Positions 1 to 13,328 of a DNA stretch of 64,000 nucleotides are shown in pieces. The position numbers were made by a program, and so were the translations under genes. The notes under the pieces are model-generated. The model was not told where the DNA came from. It did no database searches and saw only the letters and a program-made list of their open reading frames with translations. Within the stretch, counting starts at the first letter, position 1, and each line of letters starts with the position of its first letter. Location: assembly GCF_046630445.1 (NCBI RefSeq), contig NC_092335.1, positions 494,001-558,000 on the forward strand, in the 5' to 3' direction. This stretch comes from Rutidosis leptorrhynchoides. Taxonomy: Eukaryota; Streptophyta; Magnoliopsida; Asterales; Asteraceae.

Positions 1-560
1 TTTTATTTCATATTTAATTTCCTTTATTTTATATTTAATTGCACTTTTAATTATCGCACTTTTATTTATTGTTATTGTATTTAATTGCACTTTTAATTAT
101 CGTACATTTTAATTATCGCAATTTTATTTTATCGCACTTTTATTTATCGTTATTTACTTTATGCTTTAATTTAAGTCTTGTATTTATTTTTAATATTTTA
201 CATTTGGTTTTAACTGCGACTAAAGTTTTAAAATCGACAAACCGGTCATTAAACGGTAAAAACCCCCCTTTATAATAATAATATTACTTATATATATATA
301 TATATATATATATTTGTATTTTTACAATTATTGTGTGTAAAAAAATATAGTATTATACTTCACGAGCTCCCTGTGGAACGAACCGGACTTACTAAAAACT
401 ATACTATAATACGATTAGGTACACTGCCTATAAGTGTTGTAGCAAGGTTTAAGTATATCCACTCGATAAATAAATAAATAACTTGTGTAAAATTGTAGCA
501 TATTTAATAGTATTTCGCACTAAAAATAATACTATTTTGTATACACCCCCTACGACATCA
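1..560 (+). repeat. E1 5' LTR, 3' part only
   Basis: It matches 37264-37810 with a few substitutions and a longer TA run (about 290-312). It ends in CATCA just before the primer binding site. It shares a block (about 371-440) with the E2 LTR, so E1 and E2 LTRs are related. About 1.4 kb of this LTR should lie to the left. Confidence 0.92.
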
Positions 561-568
561 AGTATTTT

Positions 569-586
569 TGGCGCCGCTGCCGGGGA
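569..586 (+). other. E1 primer binding site (tRNA-Asp type)
   Basis: TGGCGCCGCTGCCGGGGA starts 8 bases after the LTR end. It is the complement of a plant tRNA-Asp 3' end with one mismatch, as I recall that tRNA. This is the usual primer of Athila and related elements. Confidence 0.88.
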
Positions 587-2012
587 ACGCTAAAACGCTA
601 TATTTTTAATTTATATTTGTAAAAATAAAATTATATAAAACAAAGTAATTTTGGGGACACGTTGTGTCTAATAGATTTTTTTTTTAATTAGTTTTTATAG
701 ATTTTCACTAGATTTCACTAGATTTTCACCCTTCTTTTTTTTTGTTTCTATCCTGACCACCAAAAGCAAAAGCAAAAGTAATGGGTCCCACTTCTTAATT
801 GCCTACTAAAAATACCTTATTCATTTTCTTGGATGCTGTGCTTTAATAGAAATCAAAAAAAGAACGAAATGAGATTTGGTACAAGTTAATGACTGTAATT
901 AATTTAATTGTTAATAAATCTAGTCGCAGATCATTTATATGAGATTTGGACTTATTTCATTTTAAAAAAAAACGTAAAAAAAAAAAAAACGTAAAAAAAA
1001 AAACGTAAAAAAAAAACAAAAACGTAAAAAAAAAAAAAATTGTGTAAAAAAATCGTGTTTTTTTTAAAAGAAAAAAAAAACGATATGAGTCCGCCAAGTG
1101 TAATTTTGCTAAATTAATAAAGGAAGTGGACAAACGCATTTATAATTATGACCATGTCGTTATTTTTACTAATAACCTTATACAAGTTATTTTATTTATT
1201 GTAAATAAGTCTCCTCACACTCAAATTTACTAATTACACAAAGTTATTTCGTAGTAAAAAAAAAACGGGCACATTTATATTTATAACGACATGACCAATG
1301 AAATATGTAATTTTGCTACCTAATTATTAAAGTATTTTTTTTTTAATAACACTCTAGTTAAAAATTTTAGTATTAAGATTAGTTTTGCCATAGTTATTTT
1401 TATTTCTAGATTTTTTTAGGATTGCCGTAAAATCCCTTAAGTGCTTATTCCTTAAACTAAGTTTTAGGCGCTTTAGAATTTTGCGACGCCATTTTTCGTG
1501 CTACTTTCTTATTTTTATTTATCTTTCGACGCCGTTTACCTATGTATCAATTACAATTCCAATTAGTGATCTCTATTTGTAGTTTTAATTTTAAGATAGT
1601 GATAGTTATAAGGTTGGATTAACCGCGTGTTTACAAACCACTCTTCGTCTTTTTCATTTTTCGACACTTTTCGACGCGCAATCTTTTTCTCTCTTATTTC
1701 TCGCCATTCTAGTTTTTAGGACTTAGAATTTTTTCTACTTCTTCTCTAAATTTCTTAAAATTACGAAAATTTATTTTAAGTGGTTAAATTGATAGACATC
1801 AAAATTTTCTGGTTCGTAGTAATAGTTGGATTTGTACGTGGACCGGGTTATTGGAGCCAAACAGTCCTCAATTATATTGAGACCAAACGAATCCTGCCCC
1901 TCTGCTGCATCTTTTGGCTATTCAAAACGTGGGCAAAATCAGAAAAGTCTATTGATTGGATAACTTATATAATTTTTCTTTCCTTTTTAAAAACTAATAG
2001 GATATTCAGTGA
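587..2012 (+). other. E1 untranslated leader
   Basis: No convincing gene. It holds A-rich and T-rich runs (960-1080 consists of A-runs broken by CGT) and a stretch (about 1400-2000) that is recognisably similar to the E2 leader at about 39720-40180. Short open frames here are compositional. Confidence 0.75.
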
Positions 2013-2130
2013 ATGAACCGAGCAAGACGTTCACCACCTTTTGTACGTTCACCACCTGTAACTAGATCAAGACATTTAGCAAATATTGTCGCCGTTGATT
2101 TTTCTTTAGAATCGCCATCCAGTCGACCAA
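2013..2130 (+). pseudogene. E1 gag, 5' fragment cut off by E3
   Basis: An ATG opens 39 codons plus one base, rich in Arg, Ser and Pro, then stops at the E3 insertion. The same frame resumes after the E3 target duplication at 13645. The ATG is the natural gag start because the frame across the insertion is preserved once one duplicate is discounted. The fragment is the N-terminus of the Athila Gag polyprotein and cannot make Gag while E3 is present. Confidence 0.8.
2126..2130. repeat. E3 target site duplication, left (ACCAA)
   Basis: The same five bases occur at 13640-13644 immediately after the E3 3' LTR. This exact pair dates E3 as an insertion into E1 gag. Confidence 0.95.
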
Positions 2131-3494
2131 TGTAACGACCCTACTTTTTCCGTTATCTTTTACCGTTAAGTATTTAACGACCGTTAACTGTTATTCGTGC
2201 CACGTCATTTCTATGACCTATATTATTAATCTTGTAATAATATATTAATTATTATGTGTTATATGAATATTTGTATTCATATTTCAAGTTGTACGTTTCT
2301 ACGTGTCGCGGGTTTCTATCCGGCGAATCTTTTCAGTTTTCCAACCAACGGTCGAGCTTTTGGGATTTTTAAGTCCTAAATATTTTAAATATGATATTTT
2401 AATGTCATATGACCATATATAGTGTTTATATATTTTATCCGTCGCGTAGTTGTTATCTCTCCGAAAAATCAATCGCGTAGTAGCGTTTTCGCGTTTTGGG
2501 CTTCGATCGGGCGTTCGGGCCACAAGCAATTAGTCATTTTATCAAAGTTGGGCCACAAAGGGGCCCACCCCCTCAAAATTTCGGCCAAATGGGACCCCCC
2601 TCCCCATTTTTCATTTTTCCAATTTTCCATTTCAATTTCATATTTCACTTATTATTTTTTTTCCCTAAACCTAAATTCTCTCTAATACTCTCTTTCTTTT
2701 TTTTTCTTTCTTGGCCGCCATTTTTATCACCATCATCACCATCAATTAATCATCAATTATAGCTTGGATCAAAGGGCTTTTCACATATTCGGATTCTACA
2801 CAACGATCTCTACGCGTTCTTATTACTTGATTCTTGATTAGGGTATAAACCCTAACCCTAGCTTTTTAATTTCTCATATATTTTACTGTATTTTGATGTT
2901 ATTATGATAGCATAGCACTTGTGTATTGTTGTATTGATGATTGTATGCGTAGAATTGCTCGAATATACATGTTTTCGGTTTGATTAATTTGGAATAGCAG
3001 CTTATTCGTTCATTTATGGTTTTGTAACTGATATAAAAGTGAAATTAAAGTATTTAGATGAGTTCCTCTCATCAAGACATTAATTTTAGACTCCGGATTC
3101 ATGTCGTTTCGATTCCCGGAGCTCTAGATATGATTAAAATGGTGTTTTGTTAAGATTAAATTGTAAAAACGAATTGGTTCAGTTATGGTCCGATTTTGTG
3201 ACCATTTATGGAGTCTTTAGGGTGTACTAGTGTGTTAGGATTGATTATGGGATGAACTTTCATGTTCGGGTCATCGAAATCCGAGCCACGGATCACCCGT
3301 TATGACTAAAATACGTTTTTGAGCGGATTAAAGGTACAAACTGATTAAGAGCTGTAAGTCACGACTTGGTGACTGTTCTTGGGATGTTCTTGAGCACACT
3401 AACGTGTCGGGTGGGTTGGTTAGGCGAAGATATATATAAGGCTCGCCGAAAACTGATTCCCGGGGCTCAAGTTATGACCCGATGAACTTTTGAA

Positions 3495-4115
3495 TTAAAA
3501 CTTATGGTTAAATATTAAAACTTATGATAAAAATAATGATTTTCATTATTGATTAATTACTTATGATATAAGAAGTAATTATTATCATTTAATACTTATG
3601 ATATATATTTATTATATCATTTAATTATTACTTATGATTTAATTAACATTTTAATTAAACTTATGATTAATAATTCTTTTATTATTAATGAAAAATACTT
3701 ATGATAAGTATTAAATTTATTTTATGAGAATATTATTTTAAGACTTATAATAAAGATTAAATAATTATTTAATTATTATAAGACTTAATTATTATTTAAT
3801 TATGATCTAATTATTAAATACTTATGATTTAATAATTTTAATTAGAAACTTATGAAATGATTAATAATTCATTATTAATTAATAATACTTATGATATGAT
3901 TTAAAATTTATTTTTAATTAATAATACTTATATTATGACTAATATTTAATTAATTAATTAAATACTTATGTTATATTAATTATATCATTTAAACTTATCT
4001 TAACTTTAATAATTCATTTTTATTTAATTAAACTTATGTTATGACATAATTATACATATTTAACTTTAACTAACATTATAACTTATGTTATTATTATACT
4101 TTACACTTTTAAAAT
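3495..4115 (+). repeat. AT-rich degenerate ACTTATG repeat tract in E3 5' LTR
   Basis: Dozens of ACTTATG or ACTTATNN words separated by AATTAAT-type spacers cover about 620 bp. The matching tract is at about 11731-12351. Confidence 0.8.
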
Positions 4116-4120
4116 TAATG

Positions 4121-4196
4121 TTGACTATGTTTGACCAAGGTTGACTTTTGAGTTGACTTTCGGTTGACTTTGACTTTCAGTTGACTTCTGTTGACT
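4121..4196 (+). promoter_or_regulatory. W-box cluster in E3 5' LTR
   Basis: Eight TTGACT/TTGACC words start at 4121, 4131, 4141, 4153, 4164, 4170, 4181 and 4191. TTGACY is the known core site of WRKY transcription factors. The cluster lies about 280 bp before a TATTTATA element. Whether WRKY factors use it is inference. Confidence 0.7.
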
Positions 4197-4206
4197 TTCT
4201 AAATAA

Positions 4207-4350
4207 GGAAACTTTCCTAACTTCAAAACTTTCTAAAAATAGAAACTTTCCGAAAATAGAAACTTTCCAAAAATAGAAACTTTCCAAAAATAGAAAACTT
4301 TCCAAAAATGGAAACCTGCTAAAAATAGAAACTTTCTAAAAATAGAAAGT
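4207..4350 (+). repeat. 17-bp minisatellite (AAAAATAGAAACTTTCC) in E3 5' LTR
   Basis: About seven imperfect units follow the W-box cluster. The GGAAACTTTCC part is itself near-palindromic. The second copy is at about 12443-12586. Confidence 0.85.
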
Positions 4351-4565
4351 GTGTGTCCGTACGCTGTTCTGATCAAACCGATGCATGTTGAGTGTTGTTC
4401 TATGTCTACTTGCAACATGTACAATAGCTATCATACTAAGACTTGACCTAAGTTAGTTATTTATGTCGACCTGCTTTATTTATAGGTCGGCGTTGTGATC
4501 ATTCATGATCACTTTACTTCATTTGCTGTTCGCATAATTGTGTGGTTACTTCGGTTGCTATTAAG

Positions 4566-5092
4566 GTGAGTTATAGTCCCATTTTTCTATTTTAAATCTT
4601 TTGGGATGAGAATACATGCAATTTATTTTATATTTTGGACACATGTGGAAGTTGGTTTAAATTATTCATTGTGAGTTGAACAAAAATATTCCCTAGTCTG
4701 GTAACTGTAATCACTGGTTTCTACTGGTGAACGCGAATCCTATGGATAGATCTATCGGGTATGACAACCCCATTTCGAGCTAGTCGCGCTAGCAATTTAT
4801 AATCCGAATGTTTAGTACTTCGTATTTTGTTGTAGATACACTTGTTCGGTGTATATTATTTATTGTGTTTGGCAAGGGTAAATAAAGGGTTAAGTGGTTA
4901 CCAGGTGGCTCACGGAAAATGGAATAATGTTTTATTATATGTTTTCTAGCATATAATTTGGTGGTTTAAAAAGGTGTTTTATGTTTTCAAACATAAATTT
5001 TTTTATTGTTTAAATTAAATAATGTTTGCAATATTAAACCTATAATTCACTCAACATTTTTGTTGACAGTTACTCGCATGTTTTATTCTCAG
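4566..5092 (+). other. Candidate leader intron in E3 5' LTR
   Basis: AAG|GTGAGTTATAG is a strong donor and TTATTCTCAG|GT a strong acceptor, 527 nt apart. The same pair recurs at matching places in E4, E5 and E6 LTRs, which raises it above chance. The primer binding site lies 314 bp after the acceptor. Confidence 0.5.
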
Positions 5093-5405
5093 GTTCATGA
5101 TTGATTGCTTCCGCTGTGCTTAGAGAGTCTGCATATTTATGATGGCAGCTTTTGATAAACATTAACTTGCATTCTATTTTGTTACATTAAATAGTGGGTG
5201 TTTGTTGACACTGTTTTGGTCAACCTTTGGTTAAAGTATTTATGTATAGTTTTTCTAAACTTATACATTTTAGTAGATTTCCTTTATAGAAAATCATTTT
5301 TAAATAAAGAATGCAAGGTTGTTTTATTAAATTCATATAGAGTTTCGATCAAGCTGTGGGACCAAGTGACGGAGCCGTTAAGTGTTTTGACGGAGTCGCC
5401 ACAGT

Positions 5406-5417
5406 TGGTATCAGAGC
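5406..5417 (+). other. E3 primer binding site (initiator tRNA-Met type)
   Basis: TGGTATCAGAGC begins two bases after the LTR end, the usual chromovirus primer site. Confidence 0.92.
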
Positions 5418-7660
5418 GTTGGTTGTAGGGAATTAGGCTGCATTGATGTCGTTACCCGAGTCAATAGGGTGCATTAGTGAGTCTAGTCTACAGCCCGACC
5501 TATTATATATTATTATATGTGATTATTTGTATCGTATTGGTATGTATATGGTTATCATACATACATTTCTATTATGTTCTGAATCCGGGAGGAACTCCCA
5601 TTCTGATTTAAACGTATTCTCCGACTCATGCGAGTTCATCTTTTATTGGAACGCCTCGGTTAGTGAAACCGAGGGGGTGTCATTCTTGACTTCTGAAATT
5701 TTCGACATTTCTATGTCATAATTTGTCTTTATTGATATAACGTTTGAGTTACATTACGTGTTCTAGGATTCTAGGCATTTCTATGTCATCTATTATGGTT
5801 ATGTATATAACGTTTGAGTTATATTACGCGAGATGTCATTCTTGACTCCTAAGGGCTCGGCATTTCAATGTCAGCTATTATGTTTAGGTATATAATATTC
5901 TTGTTATATTACGTGCCTTTGTGCCGTTGTGCCTATGTGCTTTGGTTTTTGAATCGGGAAACGTCATTCTTGACTTTTAGAGATTCTTGGTACTTCGAAG
6001 ACATTTTTATGTCATCGTTACTCATATTCATTACTTTCGATGTCTTTGTCTCTTGTGCTATCCTTAGCACATTGTTAAGAAATTGTTTTAGGGGAAATTG
6101 TTTTAGGGGAAATTGTGTTGAAATTCGAGGTTGACCACGTGTCCTGACCTTATGTAGTGATATTGGAATGGAACTATGAGTTAGTGAAATATAATGGCGT
6201 CAGGCCAACGTGATTATATTACGTTAATTCATAAAAAGTCCCAATATTGTGACATGAGGAATAGAAAGAGAGTCAAAGAAAATTTATACACCACTCATTC
6301 AGAAATTCTAACGTTGTTACATGAGTAAGGAAGATACTCATTATCCTATTTGTTGATATATGAGAGACTCGTCTTAACCGAACTACTTACCCCATGTTTT
6401 ATCATTCATAACTCGCTTGTTAGTGACAGCTTCGCACGTGAAGAGTTTTGGCCCAAGGACTTATGTCCTGATAATAGTCAAAACAATATTTAACTCATTG
6501 GTTTTCATGACCTCGTAGCATTTATTGATTAGATGTCGCAAGACGATTCAAGTCCTTCATCCGAACTTCAACGATCTTACTTCAACTCGTAACCTCTGAA
6601 ATGCGGATACCCTGTTTTTCATTAAAATTTTTACACATTTGTGTAATTGGGCTGTTCTCACGAGATTTATGGGCGAATAGAAGTAATGAAATATTTTGTC
6701 ATGTATACTATTTATAAAATCATATATGTACGTATGAATTCAAATGGATAAATTTACCCTTACCTATTTTGGCTAGTATACACTAGATTATACCTTCAAA
6801 TTTTTTTTTTAAAAACCACTCTTGTTGAGTTGTCTAGTTAACTCAATTTGTTTTACGAATAATGGTACACGTTGTACATACTTCTAAATTTACTAAGAGC
6901 TTCGTTCCATTTATGGGGTTACATCAGACATTTAAAGCTTTTTCAAAACTTCTTTGATTGATTACATTAGAATTTTCGCATTACTCTACAGAGTGCTTGG
7001 ATCACAGTTCTTCTCATCCTTCGTTTAAGGATGAAATTTACCATTAAGTTCATTGATAGAAATTCTTACACCAGTTTGGATGCCTATTTTATAAAATTTG
7101 TTGGAAAGCCTTTGCGCTCATAAAGTTTTCTCTCTTATGGTTTGACATGGCCGAAACGCGGACTGATAAATCAATTTTCTGGGGTACACTCGGTGGTCAC
7201 CCTATTGTAGAAAAGGTGCTAAGTGGGTTTCTACCCCAACTGTTGTTATGGCGGGTATCATGGATATATATTACACTAGACTGATTGAGGAGTTTCTACT
7301 CTCAATATTCACTGTCAATCGCAACACCCTCGTAAACATCAATCCTAGGATTCAATACTTTGAGGTACACGAAATTATTTTTGGAGATTCATCTCAACCG
7401 GAGTCGACCATTCTTTATAACCCATGAGTAGCATTCTTTTCATCCTCACATAAATTTAAGAATATGGATGAATCCTAGATTTCCTCGCTCGTTGTACAAG
7501 GAAGTTCACTCTCGATGAAATATCACACCTTTCGTACGCATTCCTTTCGGGAATGTAATGAAAATTTACTTTGAAGACCATGATCCTCGTTATCTCCTTT
7601 GAGAGAATTGCCTTATATATCTATGTCACCGATGTGACTACTCCATATAGTTCTCCCTTC
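5418..7660 (+). other. E3 internal region with no recognisable gene
   Basis: Where gag and protease should be, only short open frames remain, none with a gag or zinc-knuckle motif. At about 5680-6020 three or four degenerate tandem units share GTCATTCTTGACT followed by CATTTCTATGTCA. I see no F-box remnant comparable with the one in E4. Confidence 0.7.
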
Positions 7661-7664
7661 ATTG

Positions 7665-10320
7665 TTGCAACTATATTTTATTCGTCCCAGTTCGTCCCCT
7701 TGGGGAGCTCCTGTTCTTTTTGTTAAGAAGAAAGATGGTTCGTTTCGTTTGTGCATTGGTTATAGCGAGTTAAACAAGCTTACAGTTAAGAATCGTTACC
7801 CTCTTCCGAGAATTGATGATCTGTTCGATCAACTTCAAGGTCCGCCCGTTTATTCTAAGATCGATCTTCATTCTGGCTATTCACCAGTTGCGTGTTAAAG
7901 AATCTGATGTTCCGAAAGCCGCTTTTCGCACCCGTTATGGTCGCTACGAATTCCTTGTTATGCCGTTCGGATTGACAAATGCACCTGCTGTGTTCATGGA
8001 CCTCATGAACCGTGTGTATAGACCCTATCTGGACAAATTCGTTATTGATTTCATCGACGACATCTTTATTAATTCCAAGAGTGATGAAGAGCACGAAAAA
8101 CATTTGAAGTTAGTGCTTGATATGTTGAGAAAAGAAGAGTTGTACGCTAAGATCTCTAAGTGTGCTTTTTGGTTAAGAGAAGTTCAATTCTTTGGACATA
8201 TTGTTAGTAAACAGGGAATACAAGTTGATCCTGCTAAGATTTAGGCGATTGAAAAGTGGGAAATTCCGAAAACTCCTACTCAGATTCGCCGGTTCCTAGG
8301 TTTGGCAGGCTGTTATAGAAGGTTCATTCAAGATTTCTCTCGTATAGCGAAACCTCTGACTGCTTTAACGCACAAGGGGAAGAAGTATGCGTGGGAGGAT
8401 GAACAAGAGACTACTTTTCAGATTTTGAAGAAGAAGTTGACTACCGCTCTGATATTGTCACTATCTGAGGGTAATGATGACCTTGTTGTTTCTTGTGATG
8501 CTTCGCGTCAAGGCTTTGGTTGCGTTTGATGCAACGAAAGAAAGTCATCGCTTATGTGTCATGCCAGTTGAAGATCCATGAACAGAATTATACAATCCAT
8601 GATTTAGTGTTAGGAGCTGTTGTGTTTGCACTTAAGATTTGGAGACGCTATTTGTATGGGGTTAAGAGTACTGTGTACACAGATCACAAAAGTCTTCAAC
8701 ATATCCTCGATCAGAAACAGTTGAACATGAGACAACACAGATGGATTGAGACGTTGAATGATTATGATTGTGAACTTTTATATCATCCGGGTAAGGCCAA
8801 TGTTGTGGCTGATGCCTTGTGTCGTAAAGAAAGGGTTGAACCTCGTAGGTTTAGAGCCTTAAATATGACCATTCGAACAAACCTCGCAAGGCAGATTCTT
8901 GCAGCTCAACAAGAAGCCTTGAAGGATGGGAATTTTGTAACGGGAAGGTCCGAGGCTTAAGTAAACATTTAGATGTACGAACCGATGGTACTCGGTATTT
9001 TGCGGGACATCTTTGGGTTCCGGAGTTTGGTGACCAACGACAACTTGTTTTAGATAAGGCTCATAAGTCTAGGTACTCTATTCATCCTGGTTCAGGAAAG
9101 ATGCATCATGATCTTAAGGAGCTGTATTGGTGGCCTCATTTGAAGGCTGATGTGGCTACGTATGTGGCTAAGTGTTTGACCAGTGCTAAGATTATAGCTG
9201 AACATCAGAAACCGTTTGGACTTTTGGTGCGACCTGAAATTCCCGAGTGGAAGTGGGAAGGTATTACGATGGACTTCATTACGAAGTTACCAAGAGTTGT
9301 GGGTGGTTATGATACCATTTAGGTGATTGTTGACCGACTCGCTAAGTCAACTCATTTCTTGCCAATTAAGGAAACAGATTCGATAGAGAAGCTTACCCGT
9401 TTGTATTTGAAGGAGATTGTTTCTTGACATGGTGTTCCCGTATCTATTATTTCGGACCGAGACAGTCGATTTACATCGAGGTTTTGGCGATCCTTACAGG
9501 AAGCTTTGGGAACTAAGTTGGATGTGAGCACCGCTTATCATCCTCAGATGAAAGGTCATAGTGAAAGGACCATTCAAACGTTGGAAGACATGTTACGAGC
9601 ATGCATCATTGATTTTGGTAATGGTTGGGATAAGTACTTGCCACTGGCTGAATTTTCTTATAATAATAGTTATCATGGAAGTATTAAAGCCGCACCGTTT
9701 GAAGCTCTGTATGGTAGAAAGTGTAGGTCTCCTATCTGTTGGAATGAGGTTGGGGATGCTCATCTCACAGGTCCAGAAATTATTCATGAGACTACCGAGA
9801 AGATCGTACAGATTAAGGAAAGATTGAGAACCGCCAGAAGTAGGCAAAAGGGTTATGCCAATAAGAGAAGGAACGATATTGAATTTCAGGTCGGCGACCG
9901 TGTTATGTTGAAGGAGTCACCTTGGAAAGGTGTAGTACGTTTTGGTAAAAGGGGAAAGTTGAATTCTCATTTTGTTGGACCATTTGAGATTATTGAGAGA
10001 GTTGGACGGTGGCTTATCGTTTGAAGGAGCCACAAGAGCTTAGCGCTTTTCATAACGTTTTCATGTATCGAACTTGAAGAAGTGTTTGGCCGAGGCCAAT
10101 GAAACCATTCTTTTTGATGAACTTCATGTTGTTAAACAACTCCATTTTTGAGGAACCGGTTGAGATTATGGATCGAGAGGCTAAGACTCTTAAGCAGAGT
10201 AGAATTCCTATTGTTCGAGTTAGATGGAACGCCAGACGCGGTCCCAAGTTCACTTGGGAGCGTGGAGGTCATATGAGGCAGAAGTACCCGCATTTGTTCC
10301 CAGATGCCGAGTCAACCCTG
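7665..10320 (+). pseudogene. E3 pol remnant (RT, RNase H, integrase, C-terminal domain)
   Basis: Protein similarity to E4 Pol runs throughout but changes frame near 7885 and 8525 and meets stops near 8242, 8958, 9320 and 9425. RT motifs ([12 protein letters not shown] near 8053), RNase H (CDASRQGFG near 8493), an integrase zinc region with altered residues, the YHPQ motif near 9538 and a final PKFTWERGG-type chromodomain-like tail are visible. Protease and Gag are missing. It cannot encode a working polyprotein. It belongs to the same clade as E4. Confidence 0.92.
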
Positions 10321-10329
10321 CACCTGCTT

Positions 10330-10365
10330 AAATTTCGGGACGAAATTTCCGTAACGGGAAGGTAC
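10330..10365 (+). other. E3 pre-LTR palindrome and polypurine tract
   Basis: AAATTTCGGGACGAAATTT (10330-10348) is a palindrome-like motif shared with E4 (33644) and E6 (minus strand near 50820). It is followed by a purine-rich GTAACGGGAAGGTAC directly before the 3' LTR, the likely plus-strand primer. Confidence 0.8.
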
Positions 10366-12356
10366 TGTAACGACCCTACTTTTTCCGTTATCTTTTACCG
10401 TTAAGTATTTAACGACCGTTAACTGTTATTCGTGTCACGTCATTTCTATGACCTATATTATTAATCTTGTAATAATATATTAATTATTATGTGTTATATG
10501 AATATTTGTATTCATATTTCAAGTTGTACGTTTCTACGTGTCGCGGGTTTCTATCCGGCGAATCTTTTCAGTTTTCCAACCAACGGTCGAGCTTTTGGGA
10601 TTTTTAAGTCCTAAATATTTTAAATATGATATTTTAATGTCATATGACCATATATAGTGTTTATATATTTTATCCGTCGCGTAGTTGTTATCTCTCCGAA
10701 AAATCAATCGCGTAGTAGCGTTTTCGCGTTTTGGGCTTCGATCGGGCGTTCGGGCCACAAGCAATTAGTCATTTTATCAAAGTTGGGCCACAAAGGGGCC
10801 CACCCCCTCAAAATTTCGGCCAAATGGGACCCCCCCTCCCCATTTTTCATTTTTCCAATTTTCCATTTCAATTTCATATTTCACTTATTATTTTTTTTCC
10901 CTAAACCTAAATTCTCTCTAATACTCTCTTTCTTTTTTTTTCTTTCTTGGCCGCCATTTTTATCACCATCATCACCATCAATTAATCATCAATTATAGCT
11001 TGGATCAAAGGGCTTTTCACATATTCGGATTCTACACAACGATCTCTACGCGTTCTTATTACTTGATTCTTGATTAGGGTATAAACCCTAACCCTAGCTT
11101 TTTAATTTCTCATATATTTTACTGTATTTTGATGTTATTATGATAGCATAGCACTTGTGTATTGTTGTATTGATGATTGTATGCGTAGAATTGCTCGAAT
11201 ATACATGTTTTCGGTTTGATTAATTTGGAATAGCAGCTTATTCGTTCATTTCTGGTTTTGTAACTGATATAAAAGTGAAATTAAAGTATCTAGATGAGTT
11301 CCTCTCATCAAGACATTAATTTTAGACTCCGGATTCATGTCGTTTCGATTCCCGGAGCTCTAGATATGATTAAAATGGTGTTTTGTTAAGATTAAATTGT
11401 AAAAACGAATTGGTTCAGTTATGGTCCGATTTTGTGACCATTTATGGAGTCTTTAGGGTGTACTAGTGTGTTAGGATTGATGATGGGATGAACTTTCATG
11501 TTCGGGTCATCGAAATCCGAGCCACGGATCACCCGTTATGACTAAAATACGTTTTTGAGCGGATTAAAGGTACAAACTGATTAAGAGCTGTAAGTCACGA
11601 CTTGGTGACTGTTCTTGGGATGTTCTTGAGCACACTAACGTGTCGGGTGGGTTGGTTAGGCGAAGATATATATAAGGCTCGCCGAAAACTGATTCCCGGG
11701 GCTCAAGTTATGACCCGATGAACTTTTGAATTAAAACTTATGGTTAAATATTAAAACTTATGATAAAAATAATGATTTTCATTATTGATTAATTACTTAT
11801 GATATAAGAAGTAATTATTATCATTTAATACTTATGATATATATTTATTATATCATTTAATTATTACTTATGATTTAATTAACATTTTAATTAAACTTAT
11901 GATTAATAATTCTTTTATTATTAATGAAAAATACTTATGATAAGTATTAAATTTATTTTATGAGAATATTATTTTAAGACTTATAATAAAGATTAAATAA
12001 TTATTTAATTATTATAAGACTTAATTATTATTTAATTATGATCTAATTATTAAATACTTATGATTTAATAATTTTAATTAGAAACTTATGAAATGATTAA
12101 TAATTCATTATTAATTAATAATACTTATGATATGATTTAAAATTTATTTTTAATTAATAATACTTATATTATGACTAATATTTAATTAATTAATTAAATA
12201 CTTATGTTATATTAATTATATCATTTAAACTTATCTTAACTTTAATAATTCATTTTTATTTAATTAAACTTATGTTATGACATAATTATACATATTTAAC
12301 TTTAACTAACATTATAACTTATGTTATTATTATACTTTACACTTTTAAAATTAATG

Positions 12357-12432
12357 TTGACTATGTTTGACCAAGGTTGACTTTTGAGTTGACTTTCGGT
12401 TGACTTTGACTTTCAGTTGACTTCTGTTGACT
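12357..12432 (+). promoter_or_regulatory. W-box cluster in E3 3' LTR
   Basis: Same eight TTGACY words as at 4121-4196, now about 1.3 kb upstream of the E1 gag remainder. Confidence 0.7.
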
Positions 12433-12442
12433 TTCTAAATAA

Positions 12443-12586
12443 GGAAACTTTCCTAACTTCAAAACTTTCTAAAAATAGAAACTTTCCGAAAATAGAAACT
12501 TTCCAAAAATAGAAACTTTCCAAAAATAGAAAACTTTCCAAAAATGGAAACCTGCTAAAAATAGAAACTTTCTAAAAATAGAAAGT
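12443..12586 (+). repeat. 17-bp minisatellite in E3 3' LTR
   Basis: Second copy of the array at 4207-4350, same unit number by eye. Confidence 0.85.
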
Positions 12587-12801
12587 GTGTGTCCGTACGC
12601 TGTTCTGATCAAACCGATGCATGTTGAGTGTTGTTCTATGTCTACTTGCAACATGTACAATAGCTATCATACTAAGACTTGACCTAAGTTAGTTATTTAT
12701 GTCGACCTGCTTTATTTATAGGTCGGCGTTGTGATCATTCATGATCACTTTACTTCATTTGCTGTTCGCATAATTGTGTGGTTACTTCGGTTGCTATTAA
12801 G

Positions 12802-13328
12802 GTGAGTTATAGTCCCATTTTTCTATTTTAAATCTTTTGGGATGAGAATACATGCAATTTATTTTATATTTTGGACACATGTGGAAGTTGGTTTAAATTA
12901 TTCATTGTGAGTTGAACAAAAATATTCCCTAGTCTGGTAACTGTAATCACTGGTTTCTACTGGTGAACGCGAATCCTATGGATAGATCTATCGGGTTTGA
13001 CAACCCCATTTCGAGCTAGTCGCGCTAGCAATTTATAATCGGAATGTTTAGTACTTCGTATTTTGTTGTAGATACACTTGTTCGGTGTATATTATTTATT
13101 GTGTTTGGCAAGGGTAAATAAAGGGTTAAGTGGTTACCAGGTGGCTCACGGAAAATGGAATAATGTTTTATTATATGTTTTCTAGCATATAATTTGGTGG
13201 TTTAAAAAGGTGTTTTATGTTTTCAAACATAAATTTTTTTATTGTTTAAATTAAATAATGTTTGCAATATTAAACCTATAATTCACTCAACATTTTTGTT
13301 GACAGTTACTCGCATGTTTTATTCTCAG
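12802..13328 (+). other. Candidate leader intron in E3 3' LTR
   Basis: Same donor and acceptor as at 4566-5092, 527 nt. Confidence 0.45.

Larger units (their letters stand above)
2131..5403 (+). repeat. E3 5' LTR
   Basis: Direct repeat of 10366-13639, bounded by TG...CA. Inside it are an AT-rich ACTTATG-repeat tract, a W-box cluster, a 17-bp minisatellite, a possible TATA element near 4478 and a candidate leader intron. Short open frames (for example 2299-2529 minus) recur identically in the other LTR and are not genes. Confidence 0.96.

Noticed and set aside
2299-2762. Open frames repeated at 2299-2762 and 10534-10998
   Set aside because: They lie in E3 LTRs, recur only because the LTR does, and have no protein motif.
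2848-2862. Telomere-like AAACCCTAACCCTA in E3 LTR
   Set aside because: Only two units; too short to mean telomeric DNA.
7855-8103. Minus-strand frame within E3 pol
   Set aside because: Antisense shadow of the RT region.
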